Counted from the first letter of the stretch, positions 42,423 to 55,666 are shown. The stretch is DNA of 64,000 bases from Strigamia acuminata (GCA_949358305.1 OX442319.1:14510001-14574000), one strand, 5' to 3'. The notes: a model not told the origin generated them from the letters alone. Program-made: numbers and translations.

Positions 42423-44617
42423 ACTACGATATACCATCAAAATTGACAGTTGAATTGAAACAGGTATGCGACACTTGTTTAATTAGATAAGCTTCAAACC
42501 TTGAATCTTGAACCTTGATCGGGCATTTTGAAGCTTATACAACTGACCTACTTTTTAGATTGTGACGAGAATTTTGATAAGATAAATGCATGAAAGGCAA
42601 TACTGTATCGAATGTTAATCTTGTGTTTGTTGGAAGAAAGAAACCATCCCTGCTCTGCGCTTGACAAGATCATTCCGAAGACTCCTCGGTAAGACATTCA
42701 TATTTCACTTCTCCCGTTGTGCACGTCACATTAATATACAACCCCAAAAATAGCAGACAACTGTAAGTCAACAAAACTCAGATTTCCCCTATATCATTCA
42801 CTGTTTTCATATTCACGTGGAAAAATAATCGAACAGAATGTATTTATAAATTTTATTCATCCAAATTATTGATTTGAACTCTACAGATTAAAGAGGGAAT
42901 GATACCGTACCGATCCAAATTTCGTACTAAAAACATTTTCTGACCCAGTAGTCCCTGATAAAATGGAGGAGTTCAGAGATACTTGAAAACGCAAAGTTCA
43001 ATTTGATGTATGATTAATTCGAGCAAATTTTTAATCTTGCAGGTTAGTTGTCATTTGCTTTGGGTTGCGTTTTGAAAGATGGCAGAAGTAAAAAAGCTGT
43101 ACGAAAAAGGTTTTGACGGTCACACTTATGCTAAGTACTGTGTTGAAAAATTTGAATTCTCCTGGCTTATCGAGGAGTTTTATCATCGTCTGTTTCAGGA
43201 AGGTATAGCAAATTTCACAGTGCAGTCTGCACTTTTGGGTTCCCACTAGTAGTAGTCTATATACAAGCGCGAGTCAAAAGTCTGGAAACACCTTTTTTTC
43301 TTGAAAATTACTGAAGATATATCAATTCTAATAATGTAGTCGTCTGGTCGTGATCTTATATCTTTAATCTTCAAGGTCATTCATTTTGTACTTTTAAAAC
43401 GGTTTAAGATACAGCAAAATTTGTAATCACAAAGTTGTAGCACACCATTGAATTAGTACTATGCAACTTATCGAAGTTATCTTTAGTTGAATGTTTGCTT
43501 TTTAAAAGGGAAACAAATCAGCTGAAGTAAAACTAGCCATTGTGGCAAAACTGAAATTTCAACTACAAAAGTGCTGAATTACTTGTTCAATTTCTCTTGT
43601 AACTCATACAAATTTATAAAACAGGAAAATTGAAAGGAAAAACATTGATAGACGTTGGATGTGGTCCGACATTGCGCGCTCCTCTCGTCGCCAGTCGATA
43701 CGGATGCGAAGTTTATTGCGCCGAATATCTGAAAACAAACCTCGAATTAGTGCAAAATTGGATAGATAAAGGACCCGACGCTTTTGATTTTTCCAAACAA
43801 TTTAAGCACGTAGCTCAACTGGAAGGCACCGAGTAATTCACCTTATTCAATTGCATACTTACACTGAACTTATAAATGTCCTCTTTATTTCAGTGACATT
43901 GGCTATCTAGAAGAAAGAGTTCGCAAAAGCGTCAAAGAAGTGATTTACTGCGACATTCTGGCAGATAACATCCTGCACCCGCAACCATTGCGGCAGTTTG
44001 ACATGGCCGTTTCTAGCCTGTGTTTAGATTGCTATCCAGACGAGTCAGATTACCTACAAGGTGCCAAAGGAATCAGCAGCGTGGTTCGTCCGGGAGGATA
44101 TCTTGCTTTTTTTAGTTCCACGGGTGCTGTTCAGTACCAAGTAGGGAATAGCGTACTTCCGTCGCCCAATGTGACCCCGGAACTGGTCAAGAGAGCTTTT
44201 ACTCAAGCTGGAATGAAAGTTTTGGAGATTTGTCAACATTATTTTGAGAAGAGATCCCAAAATTGCGATGGATATCTCACCCTCTATGCAGTCAAAGTTT
44301 AATTTATCAGATTGGAAAATTCATTTCTCTATTGGTTTTGTATTCATTCTGTATCAATTGACAACTATCGGTATATCAAATTCTGTAGAAATTTTATATA
44401 AACTAGCAATACTTTTTTTTAGATTAAATTTAATCTAGCTAACACTGTATTACAGAGCCAGGAAATAAATAAAAATATATTATATACAAGAAAATATATT
44501 AAACAAACGTGACGAAATTATCTAAATCTGTGCATCTAACTTGTACGATTTGTACATCTTACATCAATAACAGCTGTTGCCAAAGTTTTCGCTAGCCCCA
44601 TATTCAGTTGATCCCAA
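42423..44617 (+). repeat. Tandem duplication, unit 2
   Basis: Partner of 37807-39995 in the same orientation. Differences are mostly single bases and short indels, including loss or gain of CCGGTA-type insertions (see findings). Confidence 0.9.
43079..44302 (+). CDS. NNMT/INMT/PNMT-family methyltransferase, copy 2
   Basis: Nearly identical to the gene at 38456-39694. Coding exons 43079-43202, 43625-43832 and 43894-44302, same phases, 246 residues. The SAM-binding motif LIDVGCGPT and the late RPGGYLAFFSSTG block are intact. Differences cluster near the C terminus (AVQYQVGNSVLPSPNVTPEL against YVQYQVGNTVFPSNLVSPEL in copy 1) and include loss of two codons. No stop or splice-site change was seen, so both copies look functional. 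The first intron and 5' UTR intron are conserved. Confidence 0.9.
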
Positions 44618-46160
44618 ATTTCTCATCTCATTTCTAAACTAAACTACCGGTATTTGTCAAAATAAATGACAAAATAGAACACAATTTACATTTTAAAAAT
44701 CTGAATTTAAAAAATTTAGAAAATAAAAATATGAAATAAGAGAATTAAACATTACCGGTAATCACAAAAAATTCAAACAAATTCAATAAAGGTGACGGAA
44801 AGAAAAAAAAGAGAAACTCAATCAATCATCTATCTGTTTTGGATTTTCAAGGTTTTCAAATTGCTGCACTCATAGAATGGAATGCAATCTTACAGTACCA
44901 ATATTTTCCACAAAATATAGTGTTTGAATATTTGAATACAGTCTTACTACACCAAATGAGTTGCCAAAATAAGTTGACAAACTAACATGGAATGTTGTTT
45001 CTCTAAGAAAAGCAACAATGAAAATAAATAAATATAATTAAAAATAAAAATAAATTAAGAAATCATCCATTTTGGATGGATGACAAGAACTCTCTCTCAT
45101 TTAGTCCACTGAAACCATCTCGCCAAGGGACTACTACCACTAGGAGGTCGAGAGTTGGATTTCTAAAAAATAAATACCGGTAAATAAATATATAAATACA
45201 ATAAATACAGAGTATATACAACAAATGATTTGTCAGCATCTTTCCATAAATAAACGAATAAAGTGGTGCTGGCCGCAGCCAACATTTTCGAGACACGAAT
45301 CGACTCAAATCAAAATCTAATCTCAATCCAGTTCCTTGGTTCTGCATGGATAAAATTCGTCGTCAATACGATCGAAAAACGAATTAAAATAGTGAAAAGG
45401 AAGGAAACGACGCGCGAAACGTGACTGTTGCATCATACTATCCTTGGTTTGTCAATAACAGTTGTTCCCACGAGAGCGGCGCTGCAACTCAGTGTCTGCG
45501 AATTTTGAATTAGAATAAATAATAAATTAAAATTTGAAAACGGTGAATTTCAGATGGAATTTCAAGGTTTTGGCCCAGTTTAGGCGAAAAAAAAGTTTTT
45601 AGGCTCCTCAAAATGGTATTTTTAGATTTATAAGCTTTAATGTGCAATTTTTAGACTCAAAATGTAAAATTTAGGTCCAAATATGCAATTTTTAAGCCCA
45701 AAAATTGTGTTTTTTAAAAAAAAAAAATTAAATTTCAAGGCTAGAATCCTTTATTTAATTATATTATATTTATCAATCATTTCTGTGTGCTTTAAAGATA
45801 AATATGTGGATAAATATGTTTGAATGACGCGCAACCTGTTGAGCGAATTATTAACCCGGCGATTTGCAATGGCATTCGATGGACTCTGCCTGAAGAGGCG
45901 CTGAAATAGCAACAACTTCCTGTTCCTTTGCCTGAATGTAGAGTGAAAGATCGACGGGGAGAAATGTAAGAAACACAAGAGGGGACTGGAACACGCAAAA
46001 ATTGGCGTAAGCTGCGAGAATCGGGCGAGAATCAGGCGGGAAAGAGAGAAGAGAGAAGAGAGAAGAGAGCGAGATGCCGGCAGCGAGGAAGACCGAGCGT
46101 GTCGCGTGGAGGTGAAGCGAGGAATAAAGAAATAAAAAGGACTCGGGAGTGAATTATGTT
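44618..46160. other. Intergenic region upstream of the PKG gene
   Basis: AT-rich, with three TACCGGTA palindromes (44644, 44753, 45175). A GC-rich, GA-repeat-containing stretch (about 46,020-46,130, AGAGAAGAGAGAAGAG) immediately precedes the kinase first exon and may belong to its promoter or 5' UTR. Confidence 0.5.
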
Positions 46161-46162
46161 AG

Positions 46163-49100
46163 ATGAGATTGTCGTTTTGTTGTCGTCCTGAGCGAACCGG
46201 AAACGTAACTGCAAGTGATAAAATGAGCAGCGACGACCTAAAGCGACAGGTGCTGAAGCAGGACTCGACCATCAAGCAGCTGGAGAAGAAGCTCCGCGAC
46301 CGCGACGACGAGGTGGAGCAGCTGAGGAGCCAGCTGGATAAGTTCCTGTCGGTGGTGCCGTTCGGATTCAGCTCGCCAGGCGGGTCGTCGGCGGCGGCCG
46401 CGGTGTCGGTGGGCGGGCGCAAACAGCGGGGAGTCGGCATTTCGGCCGAGCCGCAAGCGCTGGGATCGTTGGCTGAGATTCGGCAGAGGCAGTTTCCGAC
46501 TTATCCCAAATCAGACAAGTATTCAATTTGCTTTTATTGAATCTTTTTAAAATTCGGATATAAATCGGTTTTAAAAATAAGAAAAATTGATTTTAAAAAT
46601 TCGAAAAATTCGGATAAATTTAAAAATCTATAAAATTTAAAGATCTATAAAAATTTTGGAAAATTGAAAAAAAAATTGGGAAATTGAACAAAAATTGGGA
46701 AAATTGCAAAATATTTCGGAAAAATTATAAAAGCTGAAAATTATTTTGGAAAATTCTAAAAGACAGCAAAAAAAACTGTTCATAAAATTTTAATAAAACT
46801 TCTTGCGGATTTGCTGCATTTTTTTTGGATTCCTAAGGATGTGAGATTGTGAGGCAATTTGTAGGATTGTAGACATTTTTTTTTTATCTTTTTCTTCAAT
46901 TTGTTTTAAACATTTCTTGAGATTTGAGGCAATTTTTAGGATATTTGGATTTTTCAAAAAAATTTTATGATATTTCAGACTTTTTTTTCTGAGATTAAAT
47001 TTTTTCGTAGATTAAATTCTAAATGTTGGTCAGTTGGAGATTCGCAGCATTGGCTCGAATGGCTCCCCCTTTGGCCTTTTACAAAATGTGGGTCAACGAA
47101 CCCCTTTTTCGGATCCCATTTCGGGTTTTCGTGCAACCCGTTCCTCGTCTTCCCTGGTGGCCGCAAGATGGGCACTTTGCGGGACCTGCAAAGGGCTCTG
47201 CAAGATCGGCTGATCCAGTTGCAGCAGCGGGACGAGATGATTGTGCTGCTGGAGAACGAGTTGCGGCGCAAGGACGTGTTGATTCGTCGCTTGTACGAGG
47301 AGTTGGAGGGCTATCGCCAGTCGCTGGCGATTAAGCCGTCGGTTCAGTACAAGTTGCTGCGACGCTCGGAGCAGTTGGACCATTCGAGGACCAAAAGGAT
47401 TGCCATTTCGGCCGAGCCTGCGCGCGAATCAAAAATTGGAAAATGTTATTTGCTTAAGTTTCAGACCTTTCCCAAATCGACTGTGTGAGCATATTTTCAC
47501 TAATCTCATACGTAGAAAAGATTGTCTTTTTTTAAACTAAAATGCCTGAAAATTAAATTTTGATGAAAATGTGGTATAAAAAATTAAATTTTGGGTCAAA
47601 AATGGTTTGAAAAATTGAATTTTTGGTCAAACATGGTTTGAAAAATTGAATTTTTGATCAAACAAGGTTTGAAAAATTGAATTTTGGGTCAAAAATGGTT
47701 TGAAAAATTGAATTTTTGGTCAAACATGGTTTGAAAAATTGAATTTTGGGTCAAAAATGGTTTGAAAAATTGAATTTTTGGTCAAACATGGTTTGAAAAA
47801 TTGAATTTTGGGTCAAAAATGGTTTGAAAAATTGAATTTTTGGTCAAACATGGTTTGAAAAATTGAATTTTGGGTCAAAAATGGTTTGAAAAATTGAATT
47901 TTTGGTCAAACAAGGTTTGAAAAATTGAATTTTGGGTCAAAAATGGTTTGAAAAATTGAATTTTTGGTCAAACATGGTTTGAAAAATTGAATTTTGGGTT
48001 AAAAATGGTTTGAAAAATTGAATTTTTGGTCAAACATGGTTTGAAAAATTGAATTTTTGGTCAAACAAGGTTTGAAAAATTGAATTTTTGGTCAAAAATG
48101 GTTTGAAAAATTGAATTTTTGGTCAAAAATGGTTTGAAAAATTGAATTTTTGGTCAAAAATGGTTTGAAAAATTGAATTTTCGCCAAAAGTTGTCCAAAA
48201 ATGTGCATTTTGACTAAAAAAAAAATTTCTAGTCTAAAAACTCGGAATAGGTTGTGTAATTTGTGTTTGTTTGATTATTTTGCAGAGTGCGTGAATTAAT
48301 ACGAAACGCCATCTTGGAGAACGATTTCATGAAGAATTTGGAAATGGGACAAATCAGAGAGATCGTGGACTGCATGTTTCCCGTCGAACACGCTCAAGGA
48401 AGTCTGATCATCAAAGAAGGAGACGTCGGATCCATTGTTTACGTAATGGAAGGCGAGTTGTTAGCATTACTCGTGGATTAAACTAAATTGATTCGTTTTT
48501 TCTTTTTGTATTTCAGAGGGAAAAGTGGAAGTTTCGAAAGAAAACAAAACTTTAACGACGATAGGACCTGGAAAGGTTTTTGGGGAACTCGCCATACTTT
48601 ATAATTGCACGAGGACAGCTACCGTAAAGGGTACAGAGTGGTAGCAGACATTTGGTTTAGAAATTAAATTTGTATTTTTTATTAGCACTGAGTGATTGCC
48701 GGCTTTGGGCCGTCGAACGACAATGTTTTCAAACTATAATGATGAGGACGGGTTTAATAAGACAAGCGGAATACACGGAGTTTCTGCGAAGGTGAATTTG
48801 CTGGAAATTTGCAATTTGCAATTTGCAATTTGGATTGATGGAGTTTTGTGGGATTTATCGTTTGAATTTCAGTGTACCCACTTTCAAGAGCATGTCTGAT
48901 GATACGTTGATCAAAATTTCGGATGTTCTCGATGAGGTTTGTCGAATAATGTCAAGAAAGTGCTGTTTCTAAATCAAAATGGTTAGGGTTTCGTTCCCGG
49001 GTACCCGGGGTACTGATTTACTGATTTACTAAAGTACAGAAAGTACAGAAAGTACAATGACGAACTTGGTTGGTCTAGCTAGACATGACCTGCGTCATCA

Positions 49101-52100
49101 CTTTAGACGTCTTCTTATCTATTTTTCATGATTTTAGACATACGTATTGAATCATGTACATTTTAGACGTCTTTTGATGGATATTTCATCGTTTTAGACG
49201 TCTGAGACGATGAAAAATGTATCAAAAACCGTTTAAAATTATAATAAGACGTCTAAAATGATGAAAAATCGAAGAAAACATGGAAAATGATTATGGTACT
49301 GAGAACCGGGAAAAAAGAAACCCTAAAATGGCCATTTCATGAGTGTAAAATGTAACTAAACAAATAAAAAGCACAATTTGATCCAGAGAAAACTCAAATG
49401 CAAGTAAAGTGTTCAATTTAATGTGTAGAAAAGGAAAATTTAATTATGTAATTTGTATTTTAACAAATACTTGTGTTGTTTTTGACCGTTATTTGCAGAA
49501 CTATTTCAAAAAAGGTGAATACATTATCAGACAAGGCGCACGAGGGGATACATTTTACATAATCAGTAAAGGACAAGTCAAAGTAACGAAAAAAGGCGAC
49601 AGTGGCGAAGAGCAGTACATCCGCACGCTGCAACGAGGCGACTTCTTCGGCGAGAGGGCTTTGCAAGGGTATTTGCACGTTAGTTGTTGTGCGAGGCCCG
49701 AAATTTGACATTTTTTAATTTTTCCAAGGGAAGATCTGCGAACTGCCAACATAATAGCCGATGATCCGGAAGGAGTCGTGTGTTTGGTCATCGACAGAGA
49801 GTATTTGATTGCATTTGATGGCAGTGTTTTGCTTGGGTTGAGGTTAATTTTTTGATTTTGCAGGGCTTTTAACACGTTGATTAAAGGTTTGGATGAAATC
49901 AGATCCAAGTCGTACGAAGATGATGCGGAAGTACATAAAAAGTGAGTGGAGATGGAAGGAAAAGGGTATTTATGAGCCTAACAAGGTTTATGTTGGACGT
50001 TAATGCGTTTATGCAGCTAGAAAAATAGGTTTCCTTAAAAATTATACATTATGCAACAAGAAATGCATTATTTCATGTAATTACATTTAATTACATGAAA
50101 TAATGCATTTTAGTAACAAAAAAAAAACACTTGGTTATACATTTTATAACAAAACTTGCATTACATAAACAACGCTATTTGTTAATTTTTTAAATGCATC
50201 TTTGCAAAAAGAAGGTAAAAAAGTATTTTATACGGTACAATAGAAAATGGATAAACAGGTAATATTAGTAAATATGTTGCATCACCCTCTTCCCATCTTT
50301 GTTTCTATTAAAATGTATTTTCTGCTTGTTAAATGCAACCAGGAATTGTAACTGGTTTTGCGTAAGTAACTGGATGTTGTGCCGACGGATTGGATGGATT
50401 TGTTGGCTGTGGGAGCGCATTTGACAAAGCTTTTTAAATTTTGCAGGCGGAACCAGGAATTTTCAAAGCTGAAGCTGTCGGATTTGCGAGTTATATGCAC
50501 GTTGGGAGTCGGTGGATTTGGTCGTGTTGAATTGGTGTGGAAAATGCAGAAATTGTGCGATCGATGTTTAAATGAACGCTGATTTTCATTCAGGTCGTTA
50601 TAGCCACTGATCCAACACGCTCGTTTGCCTTAAAGTCGATGAAGAAAGCGCAGATTGTTGAAACTCGACAGCAGCAGCACATCATGTCAGAGAAGAGAAT
50701 TATGGAAGAAGCAAATTCAGATTTTATTGTCAAGTAATTTGTCAAGCGGCATTTGCGCTTTTTTCTTTTATTTCTTAACATTTTTGTTTACATTTTGTTT
50801 ATTAGGTTGTACGCGACGTTTAAGGATAAGAAGTATTTGTATATGATGATTGAAGCGTGTTTAGGCGGAGAATTGTGGACTATCCTGAGGGACAAGTGGG
50901 TTTTGTGTTTTTCAAATTAATTAATTAATTAATCAAACGAATCAAATTCAATTGTTTCGAGCAGATTAATATTGATTATTGAAAACCGTAATTGATTAGA
51001 TAATTTATTTCCAAGAGGTAATTTCGACGATCCCACTGGAAGGTTCTACACCGCCTGCGTCATCTTAGCATTCGACTATCTCCACTCGCGTAACATCATC
51101 TACCGTGACCTCAAACCGGAAAACCTAATCCTCGACGAAAAGGGATACGTGAAATTGGTATAGCCAACACGAGCCAATTGCCAATTGCCAATTATCAAAT
51201 TGTCATCTCGTAAATGCAGGTGGACTTTGGATTCGCCAAAAAACTGCCGTCCGGGCGCAAAACGTGGACGTTTTGCGGGACCCCCGAGTACGTGGCGCCC
51301 GAGATCATACTGAATAAAGGTCACGACGTGGCCGCCGATTATTGGTCGCTCGGCGTCCTCATCTACGAACTGCTCACAGGATCGTGAGTTTAGACTTTAG
51401 AGTGAGATTATTTGATGTTTTTTGGCTCACTGTTACTCTTACTGTTTGTTAGACCTCCGTTTAGCGGATCCGACCCGATGAAAACGTACAATATCATACT
51501 GAAGGGCATCGACGCCATCGAGTTTCCGCGCAATTTTCCTCGCAATGCTGGCGCGCTTGTCAAGAGATTATGCAGGCAAGAGATGATCAATTTAAATTTA
51601 TATTAAATTCAGATTTAGATTAAATTCAAAGTGGTGTTTTAGGGATAATCCGGCCGAGCGGTTGGGCTATCAGCGAGGTGGTGTCAAGGACATACAGAAA
51701 CACAAGTGAGTTTGTTTGTTTGTTTGATTTGAGATAGATTGGTTGTTTGGTACAAACGGAGGAAAAGAATTTGGAAATGTCTCGTTATTGGATTTTTATT
51801 TTTTTAATAAAAATTGAAGATTGAAATCAAGAATTGCAAATCTTTTATTATTGAAAATTGAATTTCTTGATTTATTCTTGTGAATTGTTCCAAGCTGCTC
51901 GCAAGTCGCAACCTTACATTTTCTTCCGCCATAAACTAGGATACTAATTGACATTAACCGGTTTGTTTAGATGGTTTGATGGTTTTAATTGGGAAGGATT
52001 AATCAATCGAACACTAAGGCCGCCAATCACGCCAAAGGTATTAACAGATGAGTTGAAAATCGTATTAATGACGCGCCCTTGTTACAGATTCGTGGGCCCA

Positions 52101-52186
52101 CAGACACTTCGAATTTCGATCATTATCCCCCAGACACGGATCCACTGCCACCGGATGATATTACAGGATGGGACGCCGAATTTTAA
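46163..52186 (+). CDS. cGMP-dependent protein kinase I, two alternative first exons
   Basis: PRKG1/foraging-type Ser/Thr kinase activated by cGMP. Alternative first exons are 46223-46518 (an upstream in-frame ATG at 46163 is possible) and 47168-47484. Each encodes a leucine-zipper coiled coil and an autoinhibitory block (VGISAEP or IAISAEP), and each ends in phase 2. Shared exons: 48286-48452, 48517-48630, 48686-48791, 48873-48936, 49499-49668, 49729-49800, 49864-49941, 50447-50534, 50594-50733, 50806-50895, 51016-51157, 51220-51383, 51453-51575, 51643-51705, 51971-52037, 52088-52186. Totals are 680 and 687 residues, close to vertebrate PKG I-alpha and I-beta. Two cyclic-nucleotide sites ([28 protein letters not shown]), kinase loop [19 protein letters not shown] and WTFCGTPEY are intact. 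Two introns use GC donors. AATAAA at 52355. Confidence 0.95.
47580..48185. repeat. About 30-bp minisatellite in PKG intron
   Basis: Around twenty units alternate between TTTTTGGTCAAACATGGTTT and TTTTGGGTCAAAAATGGTTT, each followed by GAAAAATTGAA. They lie between the second alternative first exon and shared exon 2. Confidence 0.92.
48983..49326. mobile_element. MITE in PKG intron
   Basis: Ends TTAGGGTTTCGTTCCCGG and, inverted, TTAGGGTTTCTTTTTTCCCGG-like, are flanked by AATGG (48978-48982 and 49327-49331). Internal inverted TTTTAGACGTCTT motifs add a second hairpin. About 344 bp, non-coding. Confidence 0.65.
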
Positions 52187-52949
52187 AATAAGTCAAAATA
52201 ATATTTTCTAACAAATTTTAAGTACTAAGGGGAAAAAGTGCCAATTTGCTATTTTTATTTCATGTTCTATGTATAATTATTTTCCAAGTTATTCATATAT
52301 TTATTGTTTTAAAAAAGTCTAAAATACAATGTTGTTAAAAAAAATACAAATGAAAATAAAGTCTAAGTAAATAAATTGTTAATAAAAAAATAAAGTCGAT
52401 ATTTTCGATATTGTGCTCGAGTATTTATTGCAATAAATCAAATCCCGATTTATAATCAACCAATCGGAAGCCAAACGGCATCTCATAGAAAAATTGAGAA
52501 CGAACCTCGGAACGAACGTTTACCGAAGTACTACGGAGGCCGGAAAGGGTTTTTTATATTCCAATTGTCAAAAAGTCAAGTGTGAAATGCTTCAAATTTT
52601 TAATTCTGTTTATTTTTTTTTTGATTTTGTGGTGATATGTTAGTTAAAAATTTAACAAATAACAAAATAAAAATGAATAAATAAAACAAAATTTAAAATT
52701 TACTATTTGACGTTTTCTATTGAGTATTGGAATATGAAAGGCCCTTGTCGGCCTTCGTAGTAGTTTGTTTACATGTTCGTTTTTAATTTTCCCACCAGGT
52801 GCGCTATGGCTTCTGATTGGCTGCGGTTTAACGCACAATCATGTGTTGATATAATTCCAGAAATTTCTCCAATTCAAAAGCCGGCTGCCGAGTTTTCAAA
52901 GCCATAAAATAAATTCTACTTCGTCTCGCTCGCTCTTTTCTGGCGGAAA
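52187..52949. other. PKG 3' flank and inositol-phosphate synthase promoter region
   Basis: Holds PKG polyadenylation signals (AATAAA 52355-52360 and later) and an inverted-repeat element. A GC-richer stretch from about 52,790 leads directly into the synthase start codon. Confidence 0.6.
52511..52781. mobile_element. Fold-back MITE upstream of inositol-phosphate synthase
   Basis: The left arm (from AACGAACGTTTACCGAAGTA) and right arm (reverse complement AACGAACATGTAAACAAACT) stay similar for about 55 bp, including (T/A)CTACG(G/A)AGGCCG and ATATTCCAAT. The ends are degenerate and no clear target duplication was seen. Confidence 0.6.
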
Positions 52950-55618
52950 ATGTCGAAGGTACAAGTGATCAGTCCTTCACACAGCTGCACCGATGAATTT
53001 ATCAGGTCAAAATTCAATTACGAGACGAATTTGGTGGAAATGACAGAAGCAAATGTTTACAGGGTATTTATTTTTAAAAAAAGTGAATTTGTTCGTTTAT
53101 TTATTTATTTTATTATATTTTTGGATGTTTTAGGTGACACCGCGGCAGATGGAAGTGAATTTCGTTATCGAGAGGAAGGTGCCGCGTGTTGGGGTCATGT
53201 TGGTCGGCTGGGGAGGAAACAATGGTAGCACCGTGACTGCGGCTGTTTTGGCCAATTCTTTGGGTCTCCGTTGGGAGAACAAAGACGGAATCAAAGTAAT
53301 TGTTGTTTAATAGTTTGCGACAGTCGTGGTACTTGTCGCAGTGGCTAATTAGCAACTTGTAGCAATATTAGACTATTTTTTCCGAATATTTTTCACAAAT
53401 CTACTCATTAATTTTGTTTGTGAGTTTCCAATTTTAATTTTTTTTTTTAAACCGATAACTCAAATACAAGAAATACAAATTATACTTAGCTTTCACAAAA
53501 ATCTTTAACAAATATTTAATTTTAACATTGCTTCATGCGTTAAATATCTACCGTATTTCCGCAATTAAGAACCGCATTTGAATTGTAACCGCTCTCGAAT
53601 ACTAGCCGCGGCTATTATTCCAGGGCGATTAAAACGGAACACTAAACAAAATGAACGTAGAATGTTTCTTGTACGTTCGTTTTGAGTAGTTTTGTATTTA
53701 TTCCAAATTGAAGAAGAAGGTAAAACGAACGAAAAATTTGAAATAAAAGCTGCGGTTATTATTTGCAGAAGATACGGTAATTTCACTTTATTCGTACTTG
53801 AATTGAAATCCACGGGTTGTTTCAGGAGGCGAATTATTATGGATCCCTGATGCAATCGTCGACCGTACTGTTGGGTTCGTCCGCGGACGGCCAAGACGTG
53901 TACGTTCCTCTGCGAGACCTGTTGCCTACGGTGCATCCCAACGACTTGACGTTTGACGGCTGGGACATTTCCTCGTTGAATTTGGCCGAAGCGATGAAGC
54001 GCGCTAAAGTGCTCGACATTAATCTTCAACAACAACTGAAAGTGCACATGGAGAAGATGAATCCGCGTGCCTCCATTTACAACCCGGACTTCGTGGCCGC
54101 GAACCAAAGCTCCCGCGCTGACAACACGATCGGCGGCACCAAACTCGAGCAGGTGGAAGCGATTCGCGAAGACATCCGCCAATTCCAGCAGAAGAGCCGA
54201 GTGGATAAAGTGATTGTGTTGTGGACGGCCAACACTGAGCGATTCAGCCGCGTCGAAGCCGGTCTCAACGACACCAGCCACGCGCTGTTGCAGGCCATTC
54301 GCAGCAACCAGGCCGAGATTTCGCCGTCGACGCTGTTTGCTGTCGCCAGCATCCTTGAAGGGGTTGTTATGGGGCAGGGGCAGGGCGAACAAGGTGGTTA
54401 TCTCGGGTTTGTTTAGGGCAGGTCAAAATGAAATGATTGCAAATAATAAAGTGGTAATCACAGATTGTGAGTGCGGCAAATCGGGTAGAGTTTGCGATTT
54501 ACTGCCATTTACCCGAAACTGAAAATTTTTCTTGAGTATTATGAAATTAATCTTTTTAATTTTATACAAGCTTTTTTATTGTATATTTCTATTAAATCAA
54601 AACAAGAGGATTTACCCGATTTATCTGATAAACGTGAAGGAAGTTTAATACAAAATTTAAGGAAAGCTACTCGTTCTTTGACATGTTTAAAACGTGTCAA
54701 AAAAGAAATCTTTTCTTTATGTACTAAACTTTGTTTAGGTTTATCAAGTAAATCGGGTAAATGCTCTTGTTTTTTTGAATGCTTTATTATTATCATCTCA
54801 AAAAATTATAAATATTTAATCAAAAAATCTTGTTTAATATGACTAACGTATATATTTCTTTGATTCAGAGCCGCAGTTCTTATTCAAAACATTACAATAG
54901 CATAATTGACACAAAAATTGGGGAATTTGTCGAATAACAGCCTGGAATTGTAGTACGGTAGTTCCCTCCCCGCGGCTCTTATTCGAAGAAATAGAGTAAT
55001 TTTTCTTTCTAATACTCAAGAAGGAAAAGATAGAAAAGCGAAATTTTGATTTTTAAAAGCGAAAAATAAGTTTGTAATGAGTTTGGGGTTGTTGCTCTAT
55101 CTATCTATCTATCTATCTCGAGTCTTGTTCCGCTGCTTTGGAGCCCGGTTCTGCAAGTTTGAGTAGTTGGTGTATTGGTGGCTTAATGAATTTGTATTTT
55201 AGTGCGCTTATTTGAACGGGGCGCCGCAGAACACGTTTGTGCCGGGTGTGGTGGAGTTGGCGGAGCAGAAGGGCGTTTTTATCGGGGGCGATGATTTCAA
55301 GTCGGGGCAGACCAAGGTGAAGTCGGCTTTGGTGGATTTTTTGGTGAGCGCAGGCTTGAAGCCAAAGTCCATCGTGAGTTATAATCATTTGGGGAACAAC
55401 GATGGGCTCAATTTGTCCGCTCCGCAGCAGTTTCGGTCCAAAGAGGTGCGACATGGCTCACATGGGTTTCTCAAATTGAAATTTGCATTAATACTCCGTA
55501 AATTGCACTTTTTCAAGATATCGAAGAGTAATGTTGTCGACGATGTGGTGGCTTCGAATCGCGTTCTTTACGAGGAGAATGAGAAGCCTGATCATTGCGT
55601 AAGTGTTTGTAGACAATT

Positions 55619-55666
<48 letters not shown>

